Assembly: GCA_045611765.1 (NCBI GenBank)
Contig: JAZKXT010000006.1
Coordinates: 1-64,000 of the forward strand
Origin: UMGS1649 sp045611765
GTDB lineage: Bacteria; Bacillota; Clostridia; TANB77; CAG-465
DNA length: 64,000 nucleotides
Direction: 5' to 3'
The translations under genes and the position numbers were made by a program. Shown piece after piece: positions 43,780-53,655 of this stretch. Within the stretch, counting starts at the first letter, position 1. Each line of letters begins with the position of its first letter. Under the pieces are notes generated by a model, which ran no database searches, had not been told where the DNA came from, and saw only the letters and a list, made by a program, of their open reading frames with translations.

Positions 43780-46515
43780 ATGGAACAAAACGAAAACAAA
43801 TTCTTAATTATAGATGGAAACAGTATAATGAATAGAGCGTTCTACGGCATAAGAATTTTGACAACAAAAGATGGAACATATACAAACGCAGCATATGGAT
43901 TTTTAAATATATACTATATGATGCTAGAAAGACTAAATCCAAATTATGTAGTGGTTACTTTTGATGTTTCCAAACCAACATTCAGACATGAAATGTATGG
44001 AGAGTATAAGGCCGGACGTCGTTCTATGCCAGATGAACTTAGACCACAACTACCTCTTATAAAAGACATACTCTCAGCTATGAACATTCCAATATTAGAA
44101 TTGGAAGGATATGAAGCAGATGATATTTTAGGAACTGTTGCAAAAAACAATTCTAAACAAGGTATAAAAACATATATACTAACAGGAGATAGAGACTCAT
44201 TCCAACTTATAGACGAAAATACAAGCATTGTTATGCCATCTACTAAAATGGGTAAAACAGAATATACCATATATGATATACCAAAACTTAAAGAGGTATA
44301 TAATATAACTCCTAAACAAGTAATAGACATGAAAGCTCTTATGGGAGATAAATCAGATAATATTCCGGGCGTACCTATGGTTGGAGAAAAGACGGCAGTA
44401 GGATTATTAGAATCATATAACAATTTGGATTATATATATTCGAATGTAGATACAATAGATGTAAGCGAAAAACTCAGAGAACGTTTAAAAGAAAATAAAG
44501 ATATGGCATATTTGAGTTATAAGCTTGCTACTATAAATACAGACGTACCTGTTAATATGGATTATGACGAGTTTAAATTAAAAGACGTAAATCTTCCTAA
44601 ACTTAGTCAATTATTTACACGACTAGCTTTTAAGAAGTTCTTAGAAAGATATGTATCCGGAGAGGATATTAAAAATATCGAAACTGATTCGGCGGCTAAA
44701 TTTTATAAAGACCTTTCTAAAACAGAATTCAAAATATTAACTACGCTCGATGAAGTAGAGAGTGCTATTGCAAATAGCAATGCAGAAATCGTGTTTACAT
44801 ATATAGATAATGATTTTTCATATGATAAATTAAGAAATAAAATGCTATTGTATATTCGTAATAGTATATATGTTATAGATATGCCTCAAGAGAATTTAAA
44901 AGACGCTTTAAAAACTTTTTGCGAAGAGGACAGAGTAAAGATTGGGTATAACACTAAAAAGGTTTTAAAACTGTATTTTGATGCGGGGTATAGAAATCCT
45001 ATAGGGTTTAATCAAGATGTAATGATAGCATATTATTTGTTACACGCAACAGAAACAAATTACTCTATTACAAATATAGTATATAACTTATTAGATGTAG
45101 CATTTCCGGAATTAGAGGATAGCTCAAAGAAAAAAACTATTCAAACTTCTCTTTTTGATATGTTAGATGCTCCAAGTGGAGCATCGGTAGAAAAACTAGA
45201 ATTAACAGATGTAGACAAAAAGTATATATATACATATTTAAAAGGGATTAAAGAGGCAAGGTATATTTTAAATGAAAAACTTAAGGAATTTAATCTAGAT
45301 GAATTATATAATAATATAGAAATACCACTTATTGAAACGCTTGCAAATATTGAAAGCAATGGTATGTATCTTGATACAAATAAATTAAAAGAGTTTTGTG
45401 TATATTTAGATGAGCATATAACAGAGCTTACAAGTAAAATATATAAACTAGCAGGAGAAGAATTTAATATAAATTCACCTGCACAACTCGGGCATATTTT
45501 ATTTGAAAAATTAGATTTACCTTGTTCTAAGAAAACTAAAACAAGTTATTCTACGGATAAAGAGGTACTAGAAGCTATAGAGGATAAACACGAAATAGTA
45601 CCACTAGTGCTAGAGTATAGGTCGCTCGCCAAACTTGCATCAACTTATGGTGAAGGACTTCTTAGTTCGGTAGGAGAAGATGGAAGAATACATACAACAT
45701 TTATGCAGGCTGTAACAGCTACCGGAAGACTTAGCAGTGTAGAACCAAATCTTCAAAACATACCTGTAAGAACAGAAATAGGAAGCAGAATAAGAGAATG
45801 TTTTACAACACCTAATGAAAACACAAAACTAGTAGACGCAGACTATAGCCAAATTGAGCTTAGAGTTTTAGCAAGTATAGCAGATGACCATAATATGATA
45901 AACGCATTTCTAAGTAATACAGACATACATTCCGTTACAGCTTCAGAAGTGTTTAATGTACCGTTAGAAAACGTTAGTAAAGATATTCGTGCTAAAGCAA
46001 AAGCAGTAAACTTTGGCATTGTGTATGGAATAAGTGATTTTGGTTTAGCTAAAAATATAAATTCTACGAGAGCTGAAGCTAAAGAATATATTACAAATTA
46101 TTTAAATCACTATACTGGTATAGCAAACTTTATGACAGATTCTGTGAAATTTGGTGAGGCAAATGGATACGTTAAAACACTGTTTGGAAGAATTAGAAAT
46201 GTGCCAGAATTAAAATCTTCAAACTATAATACTAAAAACTTTGGTGAAAGAGTTGCCATGAACATGCCAATTCAAGGTACTGCTGCAGATATAATGAAAA
46301 TAGCTATGAATAATTTATATATGAAGTTTAAAGAGAATAATCTTAAATCTAAAATAGTAATGCAAGTTCATGACGAGCTTATTGTAGAAGCGACTTTAGA
46401 TGAGCTAGAACAAGTTAAAGAATATATGAAATATGCAATGGAAAATGCAGCTAAATTAAAAATGCCGCTGGCCATAGATATAAACGTTGGAAATAGCTGG
46501 GTAGAGGCAAAATAG
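43780..46515 (+). CDS. polA: DNA polymerase I
   Basis: 911 residues from ATG 43780 (GGAGGA 4 bases upstream; the ATG at 43768 overlaps the ribosome site). N-terminal 5' nuclease (IIDGNSIMNRAFYG, GYEADDILGT, GDKSDNIPGV), a middle 3'-5' exonuclease fold without the acidic metal ligands (FTYIDNDFSY replaces FDTE), and a complete polymerase domain (VDADYSQIELRVLA, KAVNFGIVYGIS, VMQVHDELIVEA). Loss of proofreading is common in Gram-positive Pol I. Confidence 0.97.
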   Translation: MEQNENKFLIIDGNSIMNRAFYGIRILTTKDGTYTNAAYGFLNIYYMMLERLNPNYVVVTFDVSKPTFRHEMYGEYKAGRRSMPDELRPQLPLIKDILSAMNIPILELEGYEADDILGTVAKNNSKQGIKTYILTGDRDSFQLIDENTSIVMPSTKMGKTEYTIYDIPKLKEVYNITPKQVIDMKALMGDKSDNIPGVPMVGEKTAVGLLESYNNLDYIYSNVDTIDVSEKLRERLKENKDMAYLSYKLATINTDVPVNMDYDEFKLKDVNLPKLSQLFTRLAFKKFLERYVSGEDIKNIETDSAAKFYKDLSKTEFKILTTLDEVESAIANSNAEIVFTYIDNDFSYDKLRNKMLLYIRNSIYVIDMPQENLKDALKTFCEEDRVKIGYNTKKVLKLYFDAGYRNPIGFNQDVMIAYYLLHATETNYSITNIVYNLLDVAFPELEDSSKKKTIQTSLFDMLDAPSGASVEKLELTDVDKKYIYTYLKGIKEARYILNEKLKEFNLDELYNNIEIPLIETLANIESNGMYLDTNKLKEFCVYLDEHITELTSKIYKLAGEEFNINSPAQLGHILFEKLDLPCSKKTKTSYSTDKEVLEAIEDKHEIVPLVLEYRSLAKLASTYGEGLLSSVGEDGRIHTTFMQAVTATGRLSSVEPNLQNIPVRTEIGSRIRECFTTPNENTKLVDADYSQIELRVLASIADDHNMINAFLSNTDIHSVTASEVFNVPLENVSKDIRAKAKAVNFGIVYGISDFGLAKNINSTRAEAKEYITNYLNHYTGIANFMTDSVKFGEANGYVKTLFGRIRNVPELKSSNYNTKNFGERVAMNMPIQGTAADIMKIAMNNLYMKFKENNLKSKIVMQVHDELIVEATLDELEQVKEYMKYAMENAAKLKMPLAIDINVGNSWVEAK

Positions 46516-46526
46516 GAGAGAGGGCA

Positions 46527-47081
46527 TTGAAACAAATACTAAAAAAATTATTACAAATAATACTAGTTGTTATCTCTATTTGTATTGTTGTTTTATGGAT
46601 ATATAGGAATATTGTATATCCTAGAAAATACAAAGATATAGTTGAACAAGCCTCTAGCATATACAATGTAGACCCCAATTTGGTATATGCAATTATTAGA
46701 CAAGAAAGCAAATTTAACAGTAATGCAACTTCACATAGTGAAGCAAAAGGTTTAATGCAACTTATGGATGCTACAGCTTATGATATGGCAAGAAAAATAG
46801 ATAGTATAGATGAGAAGGAGTATGACATATATGACCCTCGCACTAATATATTTTTAGGAACAAAATATATATCCTATTTAATAAATCATTTTGATGGTAA
46901 TTATTATTTAGCTATTGTAGCATATAACGCAGGAATGGGAAATACAAAAGCATGGTTAGACAAAGATTACAAAGACTATGAAACGTTTTTTGATGTATAT
47001 GAATGTGTAGAGTATTCTGAAACTAGAAACTATTTTAACAATGTAATCAAAAATTATAATTATTATACAATGTTATATTGA
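46527..47081 (+). CDS. Lytic transglycosylase (Slt family)
   Basis: 184 residues from a TTG start with AGGAGAGAG upstream. Signal anchor ILVVISICIVVLWIYRNIVY (~11-30). SLT domain with catalytic Glu in RQESKFNSNATS (~62), EAKGLMQLMDATA and AYNAGMGNTKAWL. It cleaves peptidoglycan. 11 bp after polA. Confidence 0.92.
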   Translation: MKQILKKLLQIILVVISICIVVLWIYRNIVYPRKYKDIVEQASSIYNVDPNLVYAIIRQESKFNSNATSHSEAKGLMQLMDATAYDMARKIDSIDEKEYDIYDPRTNIFLGTKYISYLINHFDGNYYLAIVAYNAGMGNTKAWLDKDYKDYETFFDVYECVEYSETRNYFNNVIKNYNYYTMLY

Positions 47082-47095
47082 TGTCAGTATATATA

Positions 47096-47137
47096 AAAAC
47101 AGATTAGGTAGTTAATTTACCTAATCTGTTTTGCTTT
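47096..47137. terminator. Convergent terminator
   Basis: 15-bp stem 47096-47110 / 47118-47132 (AAAACAGATTAGGTA), loop GTTAATT, T-rich on both strands. Confidence 0.85.
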
Positions 47138-47739
47138 TAGCCTGATGGTTCTGAGTATGCAATAAATCTTGTGATTTCACAAGTAAACTTATTAATTTGC
47201 ATCCTAGCAAGCATTAATACACCAGGAACACATCCATTATTACGGTCGATGTTCACAATTTCCTCATATGAGAGATTTTCTGTATCTTCGTTCATCGCAT
47301 GATATTTGAATTGCCAAAAATTATCTTCGATTTTTATAGCACATCTCTCGTTTAAGAACTCATCTAAAATTTCCTTTTGAGATTTCTTGTAACTGATTTG
47401 CGGCTTGTAATACTCATAATATTCTTGTTTAGGTACAACACCTTGAAGCATAGAATCAAAAACATATTCTTTGTCTTCAAACACAAATTCCACCCAACCA
47501 TGTCTATATCCGCCATTTCGCCAAATCCATTCATCCTTTAAGGTGATTTCACCTCTTACAAGAAAGTCTTGAGGCTTAAGCCCCATAAGTGCATATCCAC
47601 TATAATAATAACAATTGTCGCGGTATCTATGTGAAAGATACTCTTCAAATGATTCAATTTTTGCACGACGTTCTACATAAACAATTTTAGTTCTTTGCAG
47701 AAAATATTGCCAAGCTCTGTGTACAACATTGTTATTCAT
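47137..47739 (-). CDS. Putative papain/transglutaminase-fold protein, unknown
   Basis: 200 residues, no signal peptide. A possible catalytic triad in the right order: NCYYYSGYALMGL (Cys ~43), YRHGWVEFVFEDKEY (His ~80) and VFDSML (Asp ~94). This is the order of transglutaminase-like Cys proteins. I do not know the family, and the triad is inference. It is divergent from the MBL-fold operon. Confidence 0.5.
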   Translation of the reverse strand: MNNNVVHRAWQYFLQRTKIVYVERRAKIESFEEYLSHRYRDNCYYYSGYALMGLKPQDFLVRGEITLKDEWIWRNGGYRHGWVEFVFEDKEYVFDSMLQGVVPKQEYYEYYKPQISYKKSQKEILDEFLNERCAIKIEDNFWQFKYHAMNEDTENLSYEEIVNIDRNNGCVPGVLMLARMQINKFTCEITRFIAYSEPSG

Positions 47740-47831
47740 GCCGACATCTCCTTTATTGTATTAACAATTAATATTTAAACAAATCGCAAAATAATTATAT
47801 CACAGACAACGGAGTGTTGCAATGCAAAGCC

Positions 47832-47860
47832 TTGTAAATTGACATAATGTATGATATAAT
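47832..47860 (+). promoter_or_regulatory. Promoter of the MBL-fold islet operon
   Basis: TTGTAA (47832-47837), 17-bp spacer, exact TATAAT (47855-47860). Confidence 0.7.
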
Positions 47861-47928
47861 AATTACGCAATTTATATAAAGTAGAAGTAATTATCTTTTA
47901 CAAGAACACTTTGTTGGAGGGAAATATT

Positions 47929-48681
47929 ATGAAATTAACTGTACTTGGAACTGTTTCACCTTATCTTCGCTTTGACCATAACGGACCGGGATTTCTTATT
48001 GAAGATGACAGCCATAGAGTTTTACTTGACTGCGGCAGTGGCATCACAAGACATTTAACAATGCCGTGGCATTTAGACAATCTTCATGTATTTATTAGCC
48101 ATTTTCATCGAGACCATTACAACGAAATATACAATATTCAGTATGCATCTTATGTTTATAACAAACGGGGTGAATTGACAACTCCTATAGACATCCATTT
48201 GCCTACTGTTACAATGAGTCGTTTTGAAGACATTGTATCAGAAGAGTATGCTTTCGCTAATTACCACATAATTATTGACGAATATGAAGGCGTTCAAGTA
48301 GGGAACCTTAAGGTTACGTTTTGCTTGACGGGACACACCGTAGAGTCTTATGCTTTTAAAGTATCAGACGGTAAACACACAATAGTATATACTTCGGACA
48401 TATCATATTCTGTAAAAGATATTATTGTGAGTTTTGCTAAAGATGCAGATGTGCTTATTTGTGATTCTAGCCTTTTAGAAATTTATGGATTACCTGAAAT
48501 CACTTCGCATATTACAGCAAAACAAGCAGCAACTATTGCCAAGGAAGCCAATGTTAAACAATTGCTTCTTACACATTTTTGGCCTCAAGAACTATTCGGA
48601 AACTATTTGACAGAAGCAAAACAAGTCTTTTACAATGTTAATCTGGCTACAGAGCAAATGGTTATTGATTTTAATGATTGA
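47929..48681 (+). CDS. MBL-fold hydrolase (RNase Z/PhnP-like)
   Basis: 250 residues from ATG 47929, with TTGGAGGG upstream. MBL ligands LLDCGSG, FISHFHRDHYNE (HxHxDH), CLTGHTVES, YTSDISYS and LLLTHFWP are all present, so it should bind two metals. It resembles the RNase Z-like/PhnP group. Substrate unknown. First gene of a four-gene operon. Confidence 0.85.
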   Translation: MKLTVLGTVSPYLRFDHNGPGFLIEDDSHRVLLDCGSGITRHLTMPWHLDNLHVFISHFHRDHYNEIYNIQYASYVYNKRGELTTPIDIHLPTVTMSRFEDIVSEEYAFANYHIIIDEYEGVQVGNLKVTFCLTGHTVESYAFKVSDGKHTIVYTSDISYSVKDIIVSFAKDADVLICDSSLLEIYGLPEITSHITAKQAATIAKEANVKQLLLTHFWPQELFGNYLTEAKQVFYNVNLATEQMVIDFND

Positions 48682-48716
48682 TATTTTATCGTGGATAAGA
48701 AATGGGGGACGCATTA

Positions 48717-48926
48717 ATGTGCGACTGTTGCAACGGTGTAGGTCAAAAGTTTGAAGCGCGTGGTATGAATTGTAAAATTGTTATTCGGCAAAACATTATG
48801 TCTGTGTATTTGCCAAATAACGCAACGGATTTAAGAGTTACTTTTTGCCCTTTATGTGGCAGAAAACTTAATGTAGTAGAACGAAGGCTAGAAAACAATA
48901 TTAATAACAAAGATATTAAGGAGTGA
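48717..48926 (+). CDS. Small zinc-ribbon protein
   Basis: 69 residues from ATG 48717 (GGGGGAC 7 bases before); an ATG at 48702 overlaps that site. CDCC near the start and CPLCGRKL near residue 44 form a four-Cys ribbon. There is no other domain. It lies 35 bp after the MBL gene and 4 bp before the next, so it is part of the same operon. Confidence 0.65.
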   Translation: MCDCCNGVGQKFEARGMNCKIVIRQNIMSVYLPNNATDLRVTFCPLCGRKLNVVERRLENNINNKDIKE

Positions 48927-48930
48927 TACT

Positions 48931-49446
48931 ATGAAATTAGATCTCAAATATAAAAGATTAGAAGAGATTGTCTCTGTTTTTATGTCCGAAGAAGATGTGA
49001 CTGTGGATTTATTAAAACTTGCTCGGGAGCTAGGTATATCTGTAATTGAAAAGGCGTTTCAACCTGCAATAATTGAGAACGAAGAAGTTCTATGTGCATT
49101 TGTCACTAATAAAAGCGGGAACTCTTGTATTTTCTATAGCTCTAAATTTTTAGAGGATAAAGACTTTATTGCAGGTCGTTTAGCTATTGTCAGTACGTTT
49201 GTAAAACATATAGTAACAGGTGAAAACAGTTTCGTTACTACAAACCGAACAACTTTCTCGCCTAAAGAGCAACAGCTAATTTATGAATTACTTATGCCTG
49301 AAAAGCAAGTTAGAGTAATGTGTAACAAACTTTTGCTCCCAACGACTTATGCATTAGCTAACATTTTTAGCGTTTCACAAGAATTCGTAAGAGCTCGGTT
49401 AGATGCTATGGGAATGAACAAGAACATAGCGGGATACAATTATTAA
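48931..49446 (+). CDS. Degenerate ImmA/IrrE-like protein
   Basis: 171 residues. It resembles the ImmA/IrrE plan: VDLLKLARELGISVIE at the start, an IFYSS strand, and a C-terminal ELLMPEKQVR then LANIFSVSQEFVRARLDAMG. The zinc-protease helix reads FVKHIVTGEN and lacks HExxH, so it cannot be an active metalloprotease of that type. It may be a DNA-binding or regulatory relic. TTAAGGAGTGA precedes the ATG. Confidence 0.6.
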   Translation: MKLDLKYKRLEEIVSVFMSEEDVTVDLLKLARELGISVIEKAFQPAIIENEEVLCAFVTNKSGNSCIFYSSKFLEDKDFIAGRLAIVSTFVKHIVTGENSFVTTNRTTFSPKEQQLIYELLMPEKQVRVMCNKLLLPTTYALANIFSVSQEFVRARLDAMGMNKNIAGYNY

Positions 49447-49463
49447 TCTTAAAGGAGAGCCAA

Positions 49464-50102
49464 ATGCAGTTATTTTGTATTAGAGATTGGAACAATAAGA
49501 AGCATTACTTCACAGCACGAGGACTATACAAAAGGATTATGCGAGATAGCCGTTCTAATTATAATTGGATTGCATCAGCAACGGAACTTGTAAAAGTATG
49601 TGAACGCTCAGATTTTCCTAAGAAATATGCTTTAGAAATAGAGCTTGCTATTCTAAATTGCTTTGCAAATTTGGAAACAAAAAGACATCTCGATTCCATG
49701 CAAGACTCCCATGACGCTGATTCAGTAGACTATTGCTATAGAGCAATTAGTATTGCAAACGACCCCAAAGACCCTCGAATTATTGCTGTTAAGCAAAAGT
49801 ATTTAAAAGCTATAATAGCGGGAGTAGTACAGTATAAACATCCAATAGGGAACTCATTCAGAAATGTACCAAATTACGGACCTGCTTATCGCAAAATATG
49901 TGAAGAATGGCAGAAACAACGTTTGGAAGAGTACCAAGACGTATATTTAGCTAGTTCTGCAATATTACGCATAGCTCTGTCAGAAGATTTTGAACAGACA
50001 ATAAAAGCTGCTGAAGAAAAAGGTATTTTCGAAAAAGAGCAAAACGACAGACTTAACCGGATTATTTCATACGATTGGATACCACCAGATCATATTCTAT
50101 GA
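49464..50102 (+). CDS. Unknown protein, last gene of islet operon
   Basis: 212 residues, helical, rich in charged residues. An N-terminal FCIRDWNNKKHYFTARGLYK and a middle ANDPKDPRIIAVKQKYLKAI. No family recognised. It lies 17 bp downstream of the degenerate IrrE gene with AAAGGAGAG, so it is in the same operon. A terminator follows. Confidence 0.5.
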   Translation: MQLFCIRDWNNKKHYFTARGLYKRIMRDSRSNYNWIASATELVKVCERSDFPKKYALEIELAILNCFANLETKRHLDSMQDSHDADSVDYCYRAISIANDPKDPRIIAVKQKYLKAIIAGVVQYKHPIGNSFRNVPNYGPAYRKICEEWQKQRLEEYQDVYLASSAILRIALSEDFEQTIKAAEEKGIFEKEQNDRLNRIISYDWIPPDHIL

Positions 50103-50117
50103 ATTTCAGCAATATAT

Positions 50118-50153
50118 AAACACACCTTAAACTATTTGTTTGAGGTGTGTTTA
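50118..50153 (+). terminator. Rho-independent terminator
   Basis: 14-bp stem 50118-50131 / 50139-50152 (AAACACACCT outer part, one G-U pair) with a 7-base loop. Confidence 0.8.
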
Positions 50154-50342
50154 TATACATTGTTAATGTTTAGTATATTACTATAATACTTCCATATAAT
50201 AGATATAGAAGTTTCCATATATTACTAATTACTTATTATAAATAATGTGTGAAATTAAGTTCAAACGTTGCTATTACTATTTTTTTATAGTAAAATTATA
50301 TAGTTAAAATTAGTATGTGTAATTTGATTTTGTGGAGGGAAT

Positions 50343-53300
50343 ATGCTACAAATAAAAAATATATCTAAAAAATATAAAACAGGGGAGTTAGTACAAATTG
50401 CATTAAATGACGTAAGCTTAAACTTTAGAGACAACGAATTTGTATCTATTTTAGGACCAAGTGGTAGTGGTAAAACTACGTTGCTTAATATAGTAGGTGG
50501 GTTAGATAGATATGACACAGGTGATTTAATAATAAACAATGTATCTACTAAAGACTATAAAGATAGAGACTGGGATTCATATAGAAACCACACTGTTGGT
50601 TTTGTGTTCCAAAGCTATAACTTGATACCTCATCAAACGATACTGGCAAACGTTGAACTGGCTTTAACTATTGGTGGTATTTCTAAGGGAGAAAGAAAGA
50701 GAAGGGCATTAGAAGCATTGGACAAAGTTGGGTTAAAAGACCAAGCACACAAAAGGCCAAACCAAATGTCTGGTGGACAAATGCAAAGAGTTGCTATCGC
50801 GAGAGCCTTGGTCAATAATCCAGACATACTTCTCGCTGACGAACCAACGGGAGCTTTAGATACAGAAACAAGCGTACAGGTTATGGAACTTCTAAAAGAA
50901 GTAGCAAACGATAGACTTGTTATAATGGTAACTCACAACCCAGAACTTGCAGAAACATATTCTACAAGAATAGTTAAATTAAGGGATGGAAAGGTAATTG
51001 ATGATTCGAATCCATGTTTCATAGAAGACAAAAAGAAGGAGAAACCTAAATACAAAAACCTAGGTAAGGCTTCAATGTCAATAATGACAGCGTTATCTTT
51101 AAGCTTTAACAATTTACTTACTAAAAAGGGAAGAACAATACTTACAGCATTTGCGGGCTCAATAGGTATAATTGGCATAGCTCTTATTCTGGCTTTATCT
51201 ACTGGCTTTCAAAATTATATAGACAAGATACAAGAAGATACCTTGACATCATATCCGTTAACAATAACGTCCGAAACTGCTGATGCAACATCAATGATTT
51301 TATCTATGGTGCCGGGTGAAAGTGAACCAAGAAACGATGACATTGTAAAAGAGAACAAAAACTTCACTAATATGTTTTCAAAAATAGGAGAAAATGACCT
51401 TAAATCTCTCAAATACTTTTTACAAGATAATAAGAAAAAAGTAGATAGTATGGTGGCGTTAACTCAATATAGATATAATGTGAGCCCACTCATATATACT
51501 AAAGATGTAAAAGGGAACATAACAAAATTGAATCCAAGTGAAATTCTTGCATCTATGTACGGAGGAGATTCAATATTATCCATGGCTAGCGGCACAGTAT
51601 CTGTATTTACTGAAATGATAGATAACGATGCTATGGCTAAAAGCTCATACCAAATGTTAAAAGGAAATTGGCCACAAAATTATGATGAAGTATTATTGGT
51701 ACTTCCAGCAGAAAATGAAATTTCAGACTTGTTGTTATTTAGCTTAGGATTAAAAGATATAAAAGAACTAGAGAAAATGTTAACCAATATAACGCAAGGC
51801 GAAGGAACTGAAGATAACACAGCACCTCTCGAACTTACATATGATGAACTTATGAACATAGAACTTAAACTTATACATGCTTCTGATACCTACAAATATA
51901 ATAGTAAATATAAAGTATATGAGGATATGGCAACAGATAAGAAGTTTATGGAAAACCTATATAATAATTCTCTAAAATTAAAAATAGTTGGAATTGCAGC
52001 TCCAAAAGACAGTTCAAATTCTTCCAACCTAATGTCGGGAGTATTATATAAAAAAGAACTCACAGAGTATGTAATAAATACGGCAGCTGAATCTGAAATA
52101 GTAAAAAAACAACTAGAAAATAAAAATATAAATGTATTTAGTAATAAATACTTCGATGACGAACAAGATAACACAGGCCTCAACTTCGAGGATATGATAT
52201 CTATAGATACAAATATGTTATCTTCAGCCTTCGGTGTAAAAATTGATGAGAAGGATATAGCAAATATGACAGAGGGCTATATGAGCGAAATATCTAAAGC
52301 CATTACAACAGATACATCCAAAGCAGAAAAAGCGTTTATAGATACTTTAGCTTCCATTACAAAAGGTTTACTAAATAACTATATAGATAGTAGTGAGGTT
52401 GTAGGCTTTGCTACAATTAAACTAAGTCAGGTAGACAGCGTGGTAAACAAGTATATGCAATCAGAAGCAGTGATAGCTTTACTGACTGAGTTAGAAAAAG
52501 AATATGTTATACCAAAAGATACATTTACTACAATGTACTCTGAAATTATTAAAGGCTTCTTTAAGCAGTATATATCTATGATGGATTCTACTTCTGAAGA
52601 TCCAAGCGCTATGCTTGTAAAAAGTGCTGTCGATACGATAGTTGCAGCGTTTACATCACAGGAAATGATTTTGACTACTGCCAAAACCATGGGCGGCAAA
52701 ATGGTAGAAGCCTCTATGAATAAAACGATTCTAACAACAGTAGGGGAGCTAAGCGGGAAATTAATGTCAACTATGGCATCCGCATTTAATGTTGACGAAA
52801 GTAAAATTGCAAAAGCATTTAAATTTAATTTAGATGAAGATGAACTAAAAAGATTATTCCAAGCTATGACAAATACAACTACAAAGAGTTCTGAGACCAA
52901 TTTAACTTCTCTTGGTTACCAAAATTTAGATGAACCAACCGCAACATCTTTTTATTTTAAAGACTTTGCATCAAAAGAAAACTTTATATCTTTTTTAGAC
53001 GAGTATAATAATCAAATGGAAAAAGAAGACGATGAAAAAGTTATAAAATATACAGACATAACTGGAATATTAATGTCATCTGTGAAAGTAATAGTAGATA
53101 GTGTAAGCTACGTCCTTATAGCATTTGTAAGTATATCTTTAATAGTATCATCAATTATGATAGGTATAATTACATACATTTCTGTACTTGAGCGTACTAA
53201 AGAAATTGGCGTATTAAGAGCTATAGGAGCATCGAAGAAAAACATTTCATCTATATTTAACGCAGAGACATTTATAGTTGGACTATTTGCAGGACTTCTT

Positions 53301-53507
53301 GGTATAGGGGTATCGCTATTACTACTATTCCCAATAAATGGCATAATACATGCTGTTACAAACAATATGAATATAACAGCAGTACTTCCAACATCGGGCG
53401 CAATTGTACTAGTAATACTAAGCGTAATACTTACACTTATTGGTGGATTAATTCCATCAAAACAAGCTGCTAAGAAAGACCCAGTACTTGCTCTTAGAAG
53501 TGAGTAA
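50343..53507 (+). CDS. Large MacB-type ABC transporter: fused ATPase and permease
   Basis: 1054 residues. ABC ATPase at 1-225: GPSGSGKTTLLNIVGGLDRY (Walker A), MSGGQMQRVAIARALVNNP (signature), LLADEPTGALD (Walker B) and the H-loop THNPELA. One membrane helix (~275-300), a very large outside region (~300-920) rich in Ser, Thr and charged residues, and three C-terminal helices of the FtsX/MacB type (ITYISVLERTKEIGVLRAIG, PSKQAAKKDPVLALRSE). Likely a mechanotransmitter for lipoprotein, peptide or antibiotic export, not a classical importer. It is not paired with a separate permease. Confidence 0.9.
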   Translation: MLQIKNISKKYKTGELVQIALNDVSLNFRDNEFVSILGPSGSGKTTLLNIVGGLDRYDTGDLIINNVSTKDYKDRDWDSYRNHTVGFVFQSYNLIPHQTILANVELALTIGGISKGERKRRALEALDKVGLKDQAHKRPNQMSGGQMQRVAIARALVNNPDILLADEPTGALDTETSVQVMELLKEVANDRLVIMVTHNPELAETYSTRIVKLRDGKVIDDSNPCFIEDKKKEKPKYKNLGKASMSIMTALSLSFNNLLTKKGRTILTAFAGSIGIIGIALILALSTGFQNYIDKIQEDTLTSYPLTITSETADATSMILSMVPGESEPRNDDIVKENKNFTNMFSKIGENDLKSLKYFLQDNKKKVDSMVALTQYRYNVSPLIYTKDVKGNITKLNPSEILASMYGGDSILSMASGTVSVFTEMIDNDAMAKSSYQMLKGNWPQNYDEVLLVLPAENEISDLLLFSLGLKDIKELEKMLTNITQGEGTEDNTAPLELTYDELMNIELKLIHASDTYKYNSKYKVYEDMATDKKFMENLYNNSLKLKIVGIAAPKDSSNSSNLMSGVLYKKELTEYVINTAAESEIVKKQLENKNINVFSNKYFDDEQDNTGLNFEDMISIDTNMLSSAFGVKIDEKDIANMTEGYMSEISKAITTDTSKAEKAFIDTLASITKGLLNNYIDSSEVVGFATIKLSQVDSVVNKYMQSEAVIALLTELEKEYVIPKDTFTTMYSEIIKGFFKQYISMMDSTSEDPSAMLVKSAVDTIVAAFTSQEMILTTAKTMGGKMVEASMNKTILTTVGELSGKLMSTMASAFNVDESKIAKAFKFNLDEDELKRLFQAMTNTTTKSSETNLTSLGYQNLDEPTATSFYFKDFASKENFISFLDEYNNQMEKEDDEKVIKYTDITGILMSSVKVIVDSVSYVLIAFVSISLIVSSIMIGIITYISVLERTKEIGVLRAIGASKKNISSIFNAETFIVGLFAGLLGIGVSLLLLFPINGIIHAVTNNMNITAVLPTSGAIVLVILSVILTLIGGLIPSKQAAKKDPVLALRSE

Positions 53508-53525
53508 CGTAATTTATATAAAATT

Positions 53526-53550
53526 AGGTAGGACGACGAATCCTACCTTT
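53526..53550 (+). terminator. Terminator after the ABC gene
   Basis: 8-bp core stem AGGTAGGA (53526-53533) / TCCTACCT (53541-53548), T-rich after. Confidence 0.7.
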
Positions 53551-53567
53551 AATTATGTCAATTCCAC

Positions 53568-53596
53568 TTGTAATGTTATGTAAATTATGATACAAT
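53568..53596 (+). promoter_or_regulatory. Promoter for gene at 53656
   Basis: TTGTAA (53568-53573), 17-bp spacer, TACAAT (53591-53596). It overlaps the upstream in-frame ATG at 53587, which supports the later start. Confidence 0.65.
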
Positions 53597-53655
53597 ATAT
53601 GTGTTCGCAAAACTTTAACTCAATAAATAATTTCAAACGAGGGGAGAAGCATATT

